Assembly (NCBI RefSeq): GCF_035046485.1
Contig: NC_085137.1
Span: forward strand, 12,540,252-12,604,251
Reading direction: 5' to 3'
Source: Aedes albopictus
Lineage: Eukaryota; Arthropoda; Insecta; Diptera; Culicidae
Length of the DNA: 64,000 nt
Shown here: positions 11,402 to 23,800 of the stretch, in pieces
Position numbering within the stretch: the first letter of the stretch is position 1
Layout: each line of letters opens with the position of its first letter
Translations under genes and position numbers: made by a program
Notes under the pieces: model-generated
Seen by the model: the letters and a program-made list of their open reading frames with translations, nothing else
The model's database searches: none
Told to the model about the DNA's origin: nothing

Positions 11402-13635
11402 GGGGTAGGCGATTAAAACCTGATATTTCTAGAACACATGCAAGTAGTTTTGCTGTATCTACATGCTTAACATGTTTATATTTTCTTCTTTATTATATAA
11501 AAAAATCAAGTTTGAAAATATCTTCTGCTGCCGGGGCAAAATGGACACTCACCTCTTTGAAAGAAGCGGCGAGGGAAAAATATAACCTAAATCACAAACC
11601 ATCCAAATTCTTCGATTTCAGTATATTTTCGGTTAAATGTTCACTATAGTAGGCGGCTTAGGGACAAAACGTCGAAAGACAAAACGTCGAATGCCAAAAC
11701 GTCGAATGCTAAAAGGTCGAATGCCAAAACGTCGAAAGGGACAAAACGTCGAAAGGACAAAACGTCGAAAACGTCGAAAACGAGTAATCTAAGCAAATAG
11801 TGATTTCTTTATTCTTTTGAAGGATACTCATTCTTTTACTTGTATCTGCCATCTAGCTCAGAGGGGAGCCTTCCTGAGGCTCACTGAAACAACACCTCAG
11901 GGTGGGCATGTTTCTTGACCAGTTCTTCGCGGGTAGGGAATATTGGCACTGTCGTATATTAAACTCACATCACGTCACGTTAAGTGTAACATTATTTATT
12001 CCCGGACTTTCCCGGCCTTTTCTTCTCTTACTTCTTTGGAGCCCCTTCTACAGGCACCCAGTGTTGCAATTGAACTAAACGCGAGCCAAAAATGAACTGA
12101 GCTTGGACGTGTCATCAAATCTTATGTGCGTCCTGACCAAGGTGCTGCCCTAGGACTTTATGGCGCATCTGCATACATGCGTTGTTGCGTAAAAATATGC
12201 GCCACAATGAAGTGTGATATTTTGGCATCGGGCATTAAGATTTTACAGCGAAGTCCGGATTTTCCGGTAATCAACGGTGACCGAACCGGTTCCCTCCTCT
12301 CATTTGAGAGTGAGTTTCTGAATCGAATCAGCCCAAGATTGCAAGAATTGGTGAAAAAATACTAGAAACATGAGCATTTTAGTTTACCAGGTACTAGGGT
12401 ACCATGTTGGTATGTTGGCATTCTACGGGTGCAGTTCTTGCTCAACTTGCGTTCACTTTTGAGCTCACGTGCCTTCCAAATTTTGAACTGAACAACGTTC
12501 AAATATGTTTGATCGCAGCGTGCCGTTTTTGAACTTCAACGCAAATTGATCGCGTTCAAATGGCAACACTGCGAGTGGCACAATGTCAGTGGCACCTTCC
12601 ACAATTTTTCAACATTACGTCACAACTTCCTTCAGGGTGGCTACGATGGCGGCCTCTAGCTATCGTCGGCCGGGTATCTGGCACCTTTAGGGTGGCGATG
12701 GCGATCATCGGGCGCATTATTCCTTCAAGGGCGTCTATTTTTGTTACGGCTGTCCTTCTCCGCAATTCATCCGGTATTCCAGAATACGGTACTAGCATAA
12801 CAATGCCAAGTATCCATATAATAATCTTTACACAGCTGGTGGTTTCAACTCGGGTCTGAAGCACCATAGAGTGCAAAATGAGTCACTGATCTTCAGCGCT
12901 TGGGCAGTGACCCGAGATAATCAGACATAATGAGTGAGTCCCCGTTAATTAGTTCGTCATCCTGCCATCTTAGTGGATCTACCGTATCGCCACCCCTCTC
13001 AGGCTATCAACAGAATTAAATCGATCCACACAAAATCGCAAAAAAAAAATCCACACTGAACTGCGAACAGTTACACACTTTTTGACGTTTTGTCCTTTCG
13101 ACGTTTTGTCCCTTCGACGTTTTGTCCTTTCGACGTTTTGGCATTCGAAGTTTTGTCTTTCGACGTTTTGTCACCCATTCATAGTAGGCATAGGGTGAAA
13201 CAAATTGGACAAAAAGCAACAGCAGTGGAAAATAGTTGTTCTAGGCACAGCTGTACATGCCGACAAAAACGAAGCTTTATCCAAAACAGCCTGAATTTAA
13301 ATTAACTGAACAAAAATGAACTACTTCGGCGTATTATTCATCCAAAATAGTTGTTTTGTAATGAAATGACTTCATAGGTGTAAATAATGTACGAAATTCG
13401 CAAAAGTCTCATGGTGTCCATATTGCCCCGTATGCTTGAAGACGGTCATGAAAAACTAACATTTTTCAAAACATTTTTTGAAGTGGATAAATATTTTTTC
13501 TTCGTGAGCATTCTTATGCAATAGATGCTAAATAGACTTTAAAAGGATACATGTATCAAAAACTAACCTTTTTTGACATCTTGCCAGGTAAAGTTGGCAA
13601 AAACCTTAGGGTGTCCATATTGCCCCGCCTACCCC
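11402..13635. mobile_element. GGGGCA-family TA element, copy A
   Basis: Right end ...TTGCCCCGCCTACCCC, flanked by TA; the left end GGGGTAGGC runs directly into GATTAAAACC, so part of the left terminus is deleted. It is collinear with copies at 25452 and (reversed) 39525, and is interrupted by the foldback-like element at 11655-13180. Confidence 0.7.
11655..13180. mobile_element. Foldback-like element with tandem-repeat termini (FB1)
   Basis: The left end carries seven or more copies of GACAAAACGTCGAAAG-type units; the right end (13080-13172) carries the same units inverted. The direct repeat ATAGTAGGC flanks it at 11646-11654 and 13181-13189. The uninterrupted sequence is seen in copy C near 40,285. 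The middle holds unique DNA with no convincing gene. Drosophila FB elements likewise have tandem-repeat termini and 9-base duplications. Confidence 0.75.
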
Positions 13636-13974
13636 TACTACAGAAAAGTTCAAAAAGGTTAAAACCCTACAATGAATTAAAAAAAAAAAACAACAACAGC
13701 AACCCTACCGACAACAGGCTCAACACCGCACTATGGCCAAAATTCCGAACTGGCCAAAACTGAAGCTTCTACCCTACAACTCATGTACAGGTCGGGCTCG
13801 ATTGTCCGGGATTCGATTCTCCAAAATTTTAGATTCGATTATGCAAAAAAAAATAATAAGACTTATTTTTTATATTTTTATGCTGAAATTTGAAATAATT
13901 CAGTATTAAGATACTATACTATGCTGACCCGATTTTGTCGACTTTCTGGCCCGATTATGCTAGGCTTTTTCTAT

Positions 13975-14250
13975 CAATTGGGGTTTTAAATTAAGAAAAA
14001 TGTATTGATTTTTTAATTTTATACGAAAGAGCACCTTTTCTGAACCACTATGATTTTTTCCAGATTTTTAGAACTTTATTTTGGTACCTAAAATCGATTT
14101 CGAAGAGATTTTCCGAAATCACCTTTTGACAGCTGGGCAACTGTTTGACAGCTCCGCCCAGTACAAAATGCAACGAGGGGTGATTCGACAAATCGCTCCC
14201 ATACAAATTCCAACTTATTTTTTAAATAGGTTCCCGGCCACCAAAATTCA
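13975..14250. repeat. Dispersed repeat, inverted copy of 57105-57330
   Basis: Shares CACCTTTTGACAGCTG, GGGGTGATTCGACAAATCGC and GGTTCCC blocks with 57105-57330 read on the other strand. Confidence 0.55.
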
Positions 14251-14805
14251 TGAAAATTTGCAGCAGATAGTCGCTCCTCCTATTTGAAACACGAAGCCGG
14301 TATTGGAGTTCCGGTCCGTTGTATCGCTACTCCAATCGGCGTCGCTGTATCCGATCAGTTTGAAGGGGTTTTCACTACTACAGGAAAGCTTGAGTTTGTA
14401 GTCCATGGTCTTCACCAAGTAGCGCACTACCCGCTTCAACTCCGACCAATCCGTTTCAGTAGGTTTGCTGACTTTTCGGCTAAGGATTGACACGCTTGCA
14501 GAAACATCAGGCCGCATGTTGACTGCTACGTAGAGTAGCGTTCCGACCAGGCAATGGTACTTCATATTGTCGGGTAGCGGCTTGCTTCCTTCTCTGCTTC
14601 GGTAGTACCCGACATCCAATTGAATGCTTGAGCCTTTCGCGGCCCAGACCAAATTTCGTGGCAATCTTCGCTATGTAGCTCTGTTGATCCGAAGCATAGT
14701 ATCCGTCTTCATCTCTGCTGACACGAATCCCAAGGAAGTAGTTGACCTCACCAAGCGACGATAACTTCATTTTCTTCTTCAACTGACTCTCGATTTGGTC
14801 AATCT
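14240..14805 (-). mobile_element. Ty1/copia retrotransposon fragment (RT end and RNase H)
   Basis: Minus-strand frames give copia pol motifs: SLGEVNYFLGIRVSRD, then LVGTLLYVAVNMRPD, then GYSDADW of RNase H. Frames are broken, so it is inactive. It continues at 18044-18125 beyond a 3.2 kb insertion. Confidence 0.8.
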
Positions 14806-17800
14806 CAGGGTGGCCACCCAACCGGGAATACCTGGAAAACCGGGAATTAACCGGGAATCGCAAACAACCGGGAAAAACTGGGAAAATACCAGGAATTTGC
14901 TTAGAACAAGAACTTCTCTTGGTAATGAAAGTCCAATACTAGATCCTAGATACTAGATACGGAGATCAAAACCCAACCCTTGAAAAATCGCATTTTGCAC
15001 TCAGCATAAGCGTGGTGGTCAACTACGTGACTGATCGAATGTTAATCAAAAGATTGACTTTTGATACTTCATAGAAAATTTTGAAAAGACTATTTTGAGA
15101 TCCTTGCCATGTCATCCTTACATGTAGCCCAAAACAAAAATATTCCACTTTAGTATAATACTCACTACAACTTACATATTTCACTTGCAGATAATATATG
15201 CACTCTAAAATTTCATCATTTATTGTGTTTTTGCAATCGACGCCCCATTGACCAATAAGTCCACTATTTATAAATTGTTTAACTTTTTTATTAACTCTTA
15301 CCTCGGCCTTTGCTCTAACTGTTCCACAAAATATGCCAGTGTTCACAAAAGATGATCTGTTTTCCATTAAAAGTCTTCGTCTAAATGCTCTTTGGATGAT
15401 ATTTGAAATATGTCGATCCAATGTTAGCTTAAAACTCATAATAAGCTTAAACCTTGTTTGACTTTCTAATGTCGAAATAAAATTTGTCATTGATTTGTTA
15501 GAAGCATTTAGCTTTGATCCAATATTGTACCTTTGCAATAAGTCTACTCCGTACATGACTCCCGCGACGTTTGAAATTAATTTCTTTGGAAAAACTTTCA
15601 CGCTAAATACAGTTGAATGTAAAGTTTTGACTTGTATTGTATTAACTGATCTATTCATAGCAATAAAAAGGAAGAAATATTTCTCCTCTCTCATCTTGTA
15701 CACGCGAATACGATGTTTCATCCACGTAGACCAATTAAAAAAAGATGTTCCTTTGTTATATTGTGCCACTGAGAAACCCATATTAACGAAAGCCATAAAA
15801 AAAAAACAAACAAATAACCGGGATAACAAAATTACCAATTGCCAAATTTGAATCAATGGAAATAAACATTTATAAAACTGTATAGAATAGCAAAGAATTG
15901 TGTAGGGTTAAAAACAAAGGTAGGTATTTGCCTGCCTATTTTTCAATACATAATACCCGGGTGAAATAACAAATAAATGATATTTAACAAACAATAGTTT
16001 TTCACTAGAAGCTTAAGCGGAGCTAGCTGACTTAAGAAATCACTTGTTAATTAAAAAACTAATTGAGATTACTCACCTCTCGTTATAATACTTTCAAGAT
16101 CACTCCACCTTACGGTATCCAAATGGCGCACGGTTGTTCTACAGACGAAAATTATTCCGGCAATCAAAGAAGACAATCGTCGACAGGGTATATTGTCTCA
16201 ATCTGGCTGTTTCCAAACACCTTGTGCTGTATTGAAGATTCCAAAACTATAAAAGAAAAAATCGCTCTTTTGCCGTGCTGATAACAGTTTGCTCAGGGAA
16301 TAGGTATAATTAGTCATAAAATAAACTGAAAAAATCACTGTTAATTTTGTTGGGTAAAAAATAAACAATAATTTCAGATTCTATTGAATGAAAAGACCTT
16401 TGTGAGTTCCTACCGACGCTACTACAGAAGATGGCCGAATCACAACAAAACGTTTTTCTTTATATTTCTTACACTTTCGTAGCGTTAAGGAATACTCACG
16501 ACTGAATTTCAGGATTCCCCAAGCTGCAAGGCTGCTTCTCCACGAACTCCGTTTTTGTGGCAGCTACTGCCACAGAATGAATCGCTTTTTTTGTTCCGTT
16601 GGTCACCACTCGTCTGCCAGAGATGTATTGCACCGGCGATCGACGAATGTCGACACCGCTCATTCAATTTTCGCCTCACACGCGTAAAAACAGCTTTTCC
16701 TCGTCGTCACTTTTATGTACGGTAGGCGAGTCTAAAGTGAAAGGCTTAGGCGGACCTACTACGGCGGACACGGGTAGAACGGGCCAAATATTTAAGAGTT
16801 TCTTTCAATTAGGTTTCGGTATCTGTGAATACGTCAGCACTGAGTTAGGCTTCTGAATAGACTGATGTCTAATATATTTTGTTTCGTATTCGAACCCTTC
16901 GGCTCTCGAGTGTCGTCTGACATTTCTGAAAGCGCTAGGGATGCGCAAGTATAATATGCTACAGAAACATTCCTCAAGTAACTTTTCCAAATACAATTCA
17001 ACAAATTCAAGACAATCGAGCAATTTTACCAATAATTTCTAAAGACGTTCTTTAAAGTTACATGCATTTATTACAAGAATTTGCGGAGTAATTCATTTGG
17101 GAATTCTAACGATATCTTCCCACGGATCTTTAAAATTTTTAGAAATCCTTCAAGGCATTTTATTTGTATTCTATCTATCAAGAAATCTAACAGAGAACAT
17201 TATCAATGATTCCTCCAATAATTATTTCAAAGTGTTTACACACAATTTACCGAGATTACGATTACTAATTTGTTCAAGATTTTTTTTTCCAAAGATCCTC
17301 TTTAGTGATTTACGAGGGATTGCTCTAGAGAAGTCTGCGATATACTTTTTCTCCAATGATTTCACTTGGCATTTCCATTATAAATTTCTACCATAATTTT
17401 AGTAGGATTTTCTATAAGATTCTAACAGTATTTCAGCCAGAGTTTTCCTCCACCAAAAACTTTGATATAGAGCATTGATGTAAAAAGTTAAATTTAATTT
17501 CTCAGTAAAATGTAAATCAAATCATCACTTTATTTCAGTGGCGTCTCGTAACCTCACTTTTTACCTGTTCAACGACCCTAAAACTTGAAATTGCGGAGAG
17601 TTCAGATTCTGAACCATATTGAAAATGGTTGAAAATTGCTATTCTCGTCATTCTCTACAAGTTACATGCTAACTGGTTGAGAAAATACATGAATTTAAAT
17701 TTGTTGAACAGGTAGATTTGAGGTTAGGGAATCGCCACTGCTTTATTTTAAAATTCTGGCTCGCATTTAGCCAATTTTTTGGCCATGTGGCGTATGGCTA

Positions 17801-18043
17801 AAGCACTGGGGCTGTTTATGATGGATGATATTTTTGAAATAATTTGGACTTTTTACAACGCTCCCCGCTTATATGTTTCCCTGAATCACTTAACAAATTC
17901 AGAAAAGTGATAAAATGTAATGACTGTGTTCCGATTTTACCATATAAATCAGTTTCTATAAAACCGGGAAAAAGTTGTTGAAGAACCGGGGAAAACCGGG
18001 AAATAACCGGGAATTTATTTTACCAAGTTGAGTGGCCACCCTG
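14806..18043. mobile_element. hAT-like DNA transposon inserted in copia
   Basis: Ends CAGGGTGGCCAC and GTGGCCACCCTG, followed inward by ACCGGGAA-rich repeats. CAATCT is duplicated at 14800-14805 and 18044-18049. Removing the element with one duplicate restores the copia frame. The interior holds a 277-codon minus-strand open frame (15023-15856) of unknown nature and a plus-strand copia-like scrap (16063-16281). No transposase was recognised. Confidence 0.65.
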
Positions 18044-18125
18044 CAATCTCCTCCTCAACTTCACTTGCAATGATGATGTCGTCAACGTAGATCAGCAGAG
18101 GTAGATCTGTCTTCCGGAAACACTT
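18044..18125 (-). mobile_element. Copia reverse transcriptase fragment with YVDD
   Basis: The minus strand reads a copia RT active site, LLIYVDDIIIA, directly continuous with the fragment at 14240-14805. Confidence 0.75.
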
Positions 18126-18789
18126 TTGGAAAACATCGGGAAAACAAGCACTGGTCTGCCCGCGACTGGTGGAATCATATTTCTCCGAGAACAACAGACG
18201 CCACCTACGGAGAACAATGTAAACGCACTTGTACCGCGAATCGAGTCACTTTTTCGTAATTTGCCACTTTCCTGGGCCCATGACCTGTAGGACAAACAGA
18301 GTTACGACGGACAGATTCGGGCAGCGGAATCACCAGGAAGATCACTACCGGCGGGAACAGAACTATTACCCGGCCATTTTCGGGGTACTTTCGGAGACCG
18401 CGTAAATCAGTGGCAAACGGAGCGATACAATTATGCTCTATATTCACGGACGTTTAATAGTGGACTGGGGAACAATATATTAATACAATTTACTCTCCTA
18501 TCTCAAGGCCGTCCATAGACATGGGAACAGATGTCGTACTGCCGACACAAAATATTTTTAGAATATGGTGATGTTATGATTAGTAACTGTCGCGCTTATA
18601 TCAGAAACCAGAGGCAGATAATCGCCATATTATGATTTTTTATGAGATGCATAATAGAAATCCCCCCCCCCCACACTCACTCACCGCAACGCTTTTTTGT
18701 ATGAAAATCCTAAAGTTTTAGTGCGCCCCAGGCTCTCCTTAAATTTTGTCAGTTTATCCAGCAAATTATGCCACGGGTTGCCCACGGAG
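18126..18789. other. Intron 1 stretch without a recognised feature
   Basis: Short overlapping frames on the minus strand (18092-18447) show no domain. A C-homopolymer occurs at 18662. Confidence 0.35.
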
Positions 18790-20374
18790 GAAAGAGTTTC
18801 ATTGGGATTTTTCCAAGAGTTTCTCGGGAAATTCTTTCAGGAATTCTTCCGAGATTTTCTCCTGTTTTTCAAGAAAATCTTCCAGCAGTCCCACCAAAAA
18901 TTTCTGCAAGAGTTGCATTCTTACATAAATTTTCCACGATTTATGAGTTACTCTGGGAACTCTTCCATCAGTTCCTGTTTAAATAATTTAAGTAGTCCCT
19001 CCAGCAATTATTCTACGAGGTCATATGGGAACTTTTTCAGAACTTCCACTTTAAACTATTAATGGAGGTCCGCCGAAAATTTTTTTGGAGAATAATCCAG
19101 GTGTTCTTATAGGAGTTCATGTGTTGTTTTGGGAATTCTTCCACGAGTCCTCCCGAGTATTTCTACGAAAATTTCTCTGAACTTTTGTCATAAGTTCTCT
19201 TGAGAATTCTTCCAACAGTTCATCCGGGAATTATTGAACGAATTTCTTCGGGAATTACTTCAGGAGTTCCACAGCAAGTTTTTCCAGGGATTTCTCCGGG
19301 AACTGTTGTAGGATTTTTTCGGGATTTTTTTAGGATTTCCTCTAGAAATTATTCCTGCAATCCATTCTTGACTTTTTTTAGCACCTCTAAAAGCTAAACC
19401 AAAAGTTTTTTTTTCTTATAGAAGTTGTTCTGGGTATTGTTCCAGGATTTTAAACGAAAATTTATTCATGATTTTCAACAGGAATTCTTCCACAACAGCC
19501 TCCAAGAGGCCTTTTTTTGGGTTTTTACCAAGAGTTCCCTTGAACATTTTTCCATCACTTACTCCCTAAATAATTCAAGTGAATTATCCGTGTGAATTCT
19601 TTCAGAAGTTTCACTGAGTACTCTAGGATTTAAACTGGCAATTTCTCTATGATTTCCATGATTGGGAGTTATTCTAAGAATTCCTCCAACAGTTCCTGCG
19701 GGAATCCCCTGAGAAGTTCCTTCGAGAATCCCTTCAGGGGATCCTCCGGGAATCCCTTTAGGAATTCCTCCGGGAATCACTTTGGGAATTCCTCCGGGAA
19801 ACCCTTCGGAAGTTCTTCCGGGAAACCCTTCGGAAGTTCCTCCAGAAAATGCTGCAAGAGTTCCGCCGAGAATTCCTCCGGGAAAGCCTCCAGGAGTTTC
19901 TTCAGGAATAGTTGATTGATTGATTTAATATTATTATAGAGACTTTCAGCCTTTGGCTGGTTCGTCTCTTCCTGGAATTGTTTCAGGAGTACTTTCGGGA
20001 ATTACTCCAGAAGTTCATCTAGGAATTTCTCTATACATTCATCCAGAAATTGCTGCAACAGTTTCTCCATGAATTCCTCCAGGAGTTCCTTCGGGAATAG
20101 CTGCAAGAGTTCCTCCGAGAATTCGTGTGGGAGTTCCTCCGGCAATTGCTGCAGGAGTTCCTCTAAGGATTCCTCTAGGAGCTCCTTCTGGAATTCCGCC
20201 ACAAGTTCTTCCTTGGAGGAATTCTCGGAGGAACTCCAGAAGGAATTCCCGGATAGACTGTTAGAAAATTTCCGGAGGAACTCCTGGAGAAATTCGTGGA
20301 GGAAATAATTCCTCCGAAAATTGCTCCAGAAGTTACTTCGGAAGTAGCTCCAGGACTTCCTCTGGGAATTGCTC
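18790..20374. repeat. GGAATTCCTCC-type degenerate minisatellite
   Basis: Dozens of imperfect units such as GGAATTCCTCCGGGAA, GAATTCTTCC and AGGAGTTCCTCC, about 18-24 bases each. It is most regular at 19670-19900 and 20050-20300. Open frames rich in Ser, Glu or Gly here are repeat artefacts. The array resumes at 22613-22690 after the LTR element, and similar arrays occur at 41590-41790, 43430-43680 and 63690-64000. Confidence 0.8.
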
Positions 20375-22612
20375 TGTAAAGTTCGACGGGACCTCGGTAA
20401 GGCATAATGAAACACAAGTGGTTCAGTCCACAGTTAAAACAGTTCACATATTTTGAATCCATCAATCACGTCTACAAAATGGACTAATAATATAGTAAAG
20501 TTTACAAAATATATATTCTTCCACGGCCCATGTTCGGTGCAACATCCCTAACAGCCACACCAACAGTCAATGGCCGTCCGTTTACGGCACCACCTCATTC
20601 TACCGCAGGGGCGCAATGAACAGGTGTATGAGATCTCCGCGTTCCATAGTCGATACGGTAAAATTTTCTGGAACGTCGATTCACTTCAGCGACAGAAGCA
20701 TCCTACGTCATAATTTGGTGCTATTTACCGCAACACATCTAACCATTCGCCACTGCTGTTCCTTACCACCACTGCTCCTTTAACGCTGATAGTCATCTCG
20801 GTGTTCTTTCGAAACAAAACTCTTTGGGTCTCGTGTACTGCACTCGATATTAGCTCGGTCTCAACGGAAAATGATTCTCAGAGAGAAACGCACTCAAAGC
20901 TCGCCGGTCGCCGATGAGATGTAATTGATAAAATGCGAAGCTCACTTAAATATGGAGCTGATGCTGAGAGAATCCGCTGGTACTCATCCTCATCTTGAGC
21001 AAAAAGAACAACCAACAATCGAACAAAAAAAAAGCCAAATGAATGCCAACAGCAGTCTTGCTGGACAAAACAGAATCATGCGATTCGAAATGGCCTAGTT
21101 ATTAAAAAAAATGTTCTATATTACATTGAAATGTTCTAATACATAAAAAATAAAATTAATTATTGTAGTCATATATGAAACGTGGTCAGGGAAAAAAATA
21201 TTGTTAATAGAAATTAACCTCCTGATCGTCAAAACAAAATGCACAAGGGAATTTCGCTGTGCAATGTATATCGTATACCGTATACCAAAATGTACTTTAT
21301 ATAGAACTAAAAATACGCGGAAAATACGAACAAAATAATGTAAAAGGGTAAACCTTTTACACAAAATCACGCGCGTTATCAAACTTACTAAACAATTTAT
21401 TAATAAAATGTCGAGCACAATTCACGCAAACAAAACCCACAATCACTTTCCAAATCCAACCGGTAGCATCAAGAACACGATCTTCGGCATAATTGGATAT
21501 TCTTTACGCACCCAACAAAAATGCACTTGCTACATTGTCCACTCTGTTGCTGCATACGTTGCTTGTTGCATTCTAAATCGTCTCCTTGAACTGCTCACTG
21601 TTCTTTTCCAACAACATGGTTGGCTCCTAGGTTGGCTCTCATATGTTGTTCAAAGCTCGTTAGGCTGACATTGCGATGATCATTGTCGGGTCGGCGTTGT
21701 GCTGGTGATGAAAAGCTCTCAGGGGCTCATGCTCTTCATGAGCAAATAAAAAACAAATGGAACAAAAAGGCAAAATCCAGGCAAAAGAAAAGTTTCTGGA
21801 TAAAAAGAATCGTTTATGATTCAAAATGGCCTTATTATAGATGAAATGTTCTACAAATTGCATTATGTTGAACCTAATTAAACACAAAAATATACCACAC
21901 AAAACGAAAAAATGCTTAAAATGCAAATACATGTCAAGGAAAAAAATAAATAGGGAATCGCGCTACTTGGGCGGTGGCTTCTATATTCGTCTGTTTTCCA
22001 CAATAACTCAGTCAATCTTGAACCAATTGACACAATTCTTGGAATGCGGTGAGATAGGTATAGTATCTACCCGTGTACAAAATTTCAAGTCAATCGGTTC
22101 AAAATTGACCGAGTTACAGTGGAAAACAGACGAAAATAACAGACGAAGAAAACCACCGCCCAAGTAGCGCGATACCCTAGTTGATTTCAATCAACCTCTT
22201 GACACCAAAAGTGGACAAAACCGACATATTACACAAAACGATGCCACTGCTAAAAAGGTATCCCGTATAGCACACGATACAAAATATGTCACACAAAATA
22301 CGCGGGAAAAGTAAAATGTTCACAAATTTCAATAAAAAAAAAAAACAACAAATCAACACGCCCATGTTTGGCCGAAACAATATCACACGCGAAACAATTA
22401 CTTATCAAAAACCAATCCCATCCTCGTCGCCACTGTAAAGTTCGACGGGACCTCGGTAAGGCATAATGAAACACAAGTGGTTCAGTCCACAGTTAAAACA
22501 GTTCACATATTTTGAATCCATCAATCACGTCTACAAAATGGACTAATAATATAGTAAAGTTTACAAAATATATATTCTTCCACGGCCCATGTTCGGTGCA
22601 ACATCCCTAACA
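20375..22612. mobile_element. Recent non-autonomous LTR retrotransposon
   Basis: Two 179-base direct repeats, at 20375-20553 and 22434-22612, begin TGTAAAG and end CTAACA. I read them as identical. TGCTC is duplicated at 20370-20374 and 22613-22617. The 1.88 kb interior has no gag or pol. It carries an inverted-repeat MITE (21953-22177) and two diverged segments around ATTCAAAATGGCC/ATTCGAAATGGCC. Orientation is not determinable from motifs I can see. Confidence 0.85.
21953..22177. mobile_element. Palindromic TA-flanked MITE, copy 1
   Basis: Ends GGGAATCGCGCTACTTGGGC and GCCCAAGTAGCGCGATACCC flanked by TA, with inverted GTCTGTTTTCCACAATAAC inside. Same family as 32400-32604. Confidence 0.75.
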
Positions 22613-22775
22613 TGCTCCAGGATTTTTTTTCGGGAATTTCTGCGCAAATTCCTCCGGAAATACCTACAGAAGTTCATCCGGGGGAATACGTTAAGCCCCT
22701 GGACCCAGCACCAATGAACTATTGAACAAATTATTATTTTACTATTACTTTAGAGCTTTTAGTAGAACTTGTTAC

Positions 22776-23172
22776 TTCAGACTCTAGTTTAATTTAAAAA
22801 CACTTCACTAATACTTTACTTTTGCAAAAGAAAATAAAAAATGAATAACTCTTTTAAAGAAAAACTAGAAAGGACGAGCAAATTCCTTTTAATTCTACTA
22901 CTGTGCTTATCTTCGGACAGATAGGCCTATTTCGTCTGTGACTTACAGACTTCTTCAGTGTCAAGTGCTCGACTGTCGAGCACTTGACACTGAAGAAGTC
23001 TGTAAGTCACAGACGAAATAGGCCTATCTGTCCGAAGATAAGCACAGTAGTAGAATTAAAAGGAATTTGCTCGTCCTTTCTAGTTTTTCTTTAAAAGAGT
23101 TATTCATTTTTTATTTTCTTTTGCAAAAGTAAAGTATTAGTGAAGTGTTTTTAAATTAAACTAGAGTCTGAA
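22776..23172. repeat. Perfect 397-bp palindrome before exon 2
   Basis: Two 198-base arms around a single T at 22974. I compared the arms base by base and found no mismatch. The outer ends are TTCAGACTCTAG and CTAGAGTCTGAA; the centre is GTGCTCGAC-T-GTCGAGCAC. A 13-base direct repeat AAATTATTATTTT lies at 22728-22740 and 23171-23183. The right arm ends 18 bases before the exon 2 acceptor AG. Confidence 0.9.
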
Positions 23173-23191
23173 ATTATTATTTTTTATTTAG

Positions 23192-23800
23192 GTTTCAACC
23201 GAAGACGGCTTGCCACAACAAATCTGCCCGGACTGTTTGATGACGCTCAGTCTGGCATATTCTTTCCGCAAGCAGTGCCGCCGGTCGGATGCCAAATTCC
23301 GTGAATATTGGGGAGGCCGAACACCGTCTCAGTCGGTGGATCAGCAACAGCACCAGCAACAGCAACAACCACATCAGCAAAGCCAGCAGCACCAGCTACC
23401 ACGGCGCTCACAATCCCATGTTCCGGATGAAGGTTCCTTCGAGGCAGTGGCCACAACCATCAAAGAGGAAGTAGACATCTACGACTACGAGTACAGTGTT
23501 CCTTCGGGGGGTCACGACAACCAGTGGGTGATCCAGAATCCCAGAACCATCGGTGAGGGAGCGATGACAGTGGTGCACAACACCGGTGGCCAGTACTACG
23601 ATGAAACAGCTTCAGCAGCAGGAATAGCAGCTGGGGAGACGATCGGTGGATCAGCTGACCGTGATGGGCACAGCATGATCCACCCAATGGATGACCCGTC
23701 GGAGATGGGTGAAAGCTCGGGTCTTGGACAGAGGAACGACGACAAGTTGAAGAAGAACGTGCCCAACGCCGAGCGCTACAGCCAACGCATCCGACGCCAG
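23192..23800 (+). CDS. ZAD gene exon 2: end of ZAD, polyQ and acidic linker
   Basis: Encodes 203 residues between a TTTATTTAG acceptor and a CAG|GTGAGT donor, phase 0 at both ends. Residues 1-40 complete the ZAD: ICPDC supplies the second cysteine pair, and SLAYSFRKQC is the typical ZAD C-terminal helix. A Gln/His-rich tract follows (exon residues about 51-68), then a linker containing IKEE, a match to the psi-K-x-E SUMO consensus. Gly/Ser- and Asp/Glu-rich sequence and a basic end (QRIRRQ) complete it. No DNA-binding domain is present, so the protein needs one of the downstream modules. Failure to splice would add only about 11 residues before a stop. A perfect palindrome ends 18 bases before the acceptor AG. 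Confidence 0.85.

Noticed and set aside
15023..15856. 277-codon minus-strand open frame as a gene
   Set aside because: It lies in an AT-rich hAT-like element, has no domain I recognise and overlaps a plus-strand open frame. It is kept only as an unknown frame in the element description.
19649..20415. Ser/Asn/Gly-rich and Glu/Leu-rich frames up to 137 codons
   Set aside because: Low-complexity translations of the GGAATTCC minisatellite.
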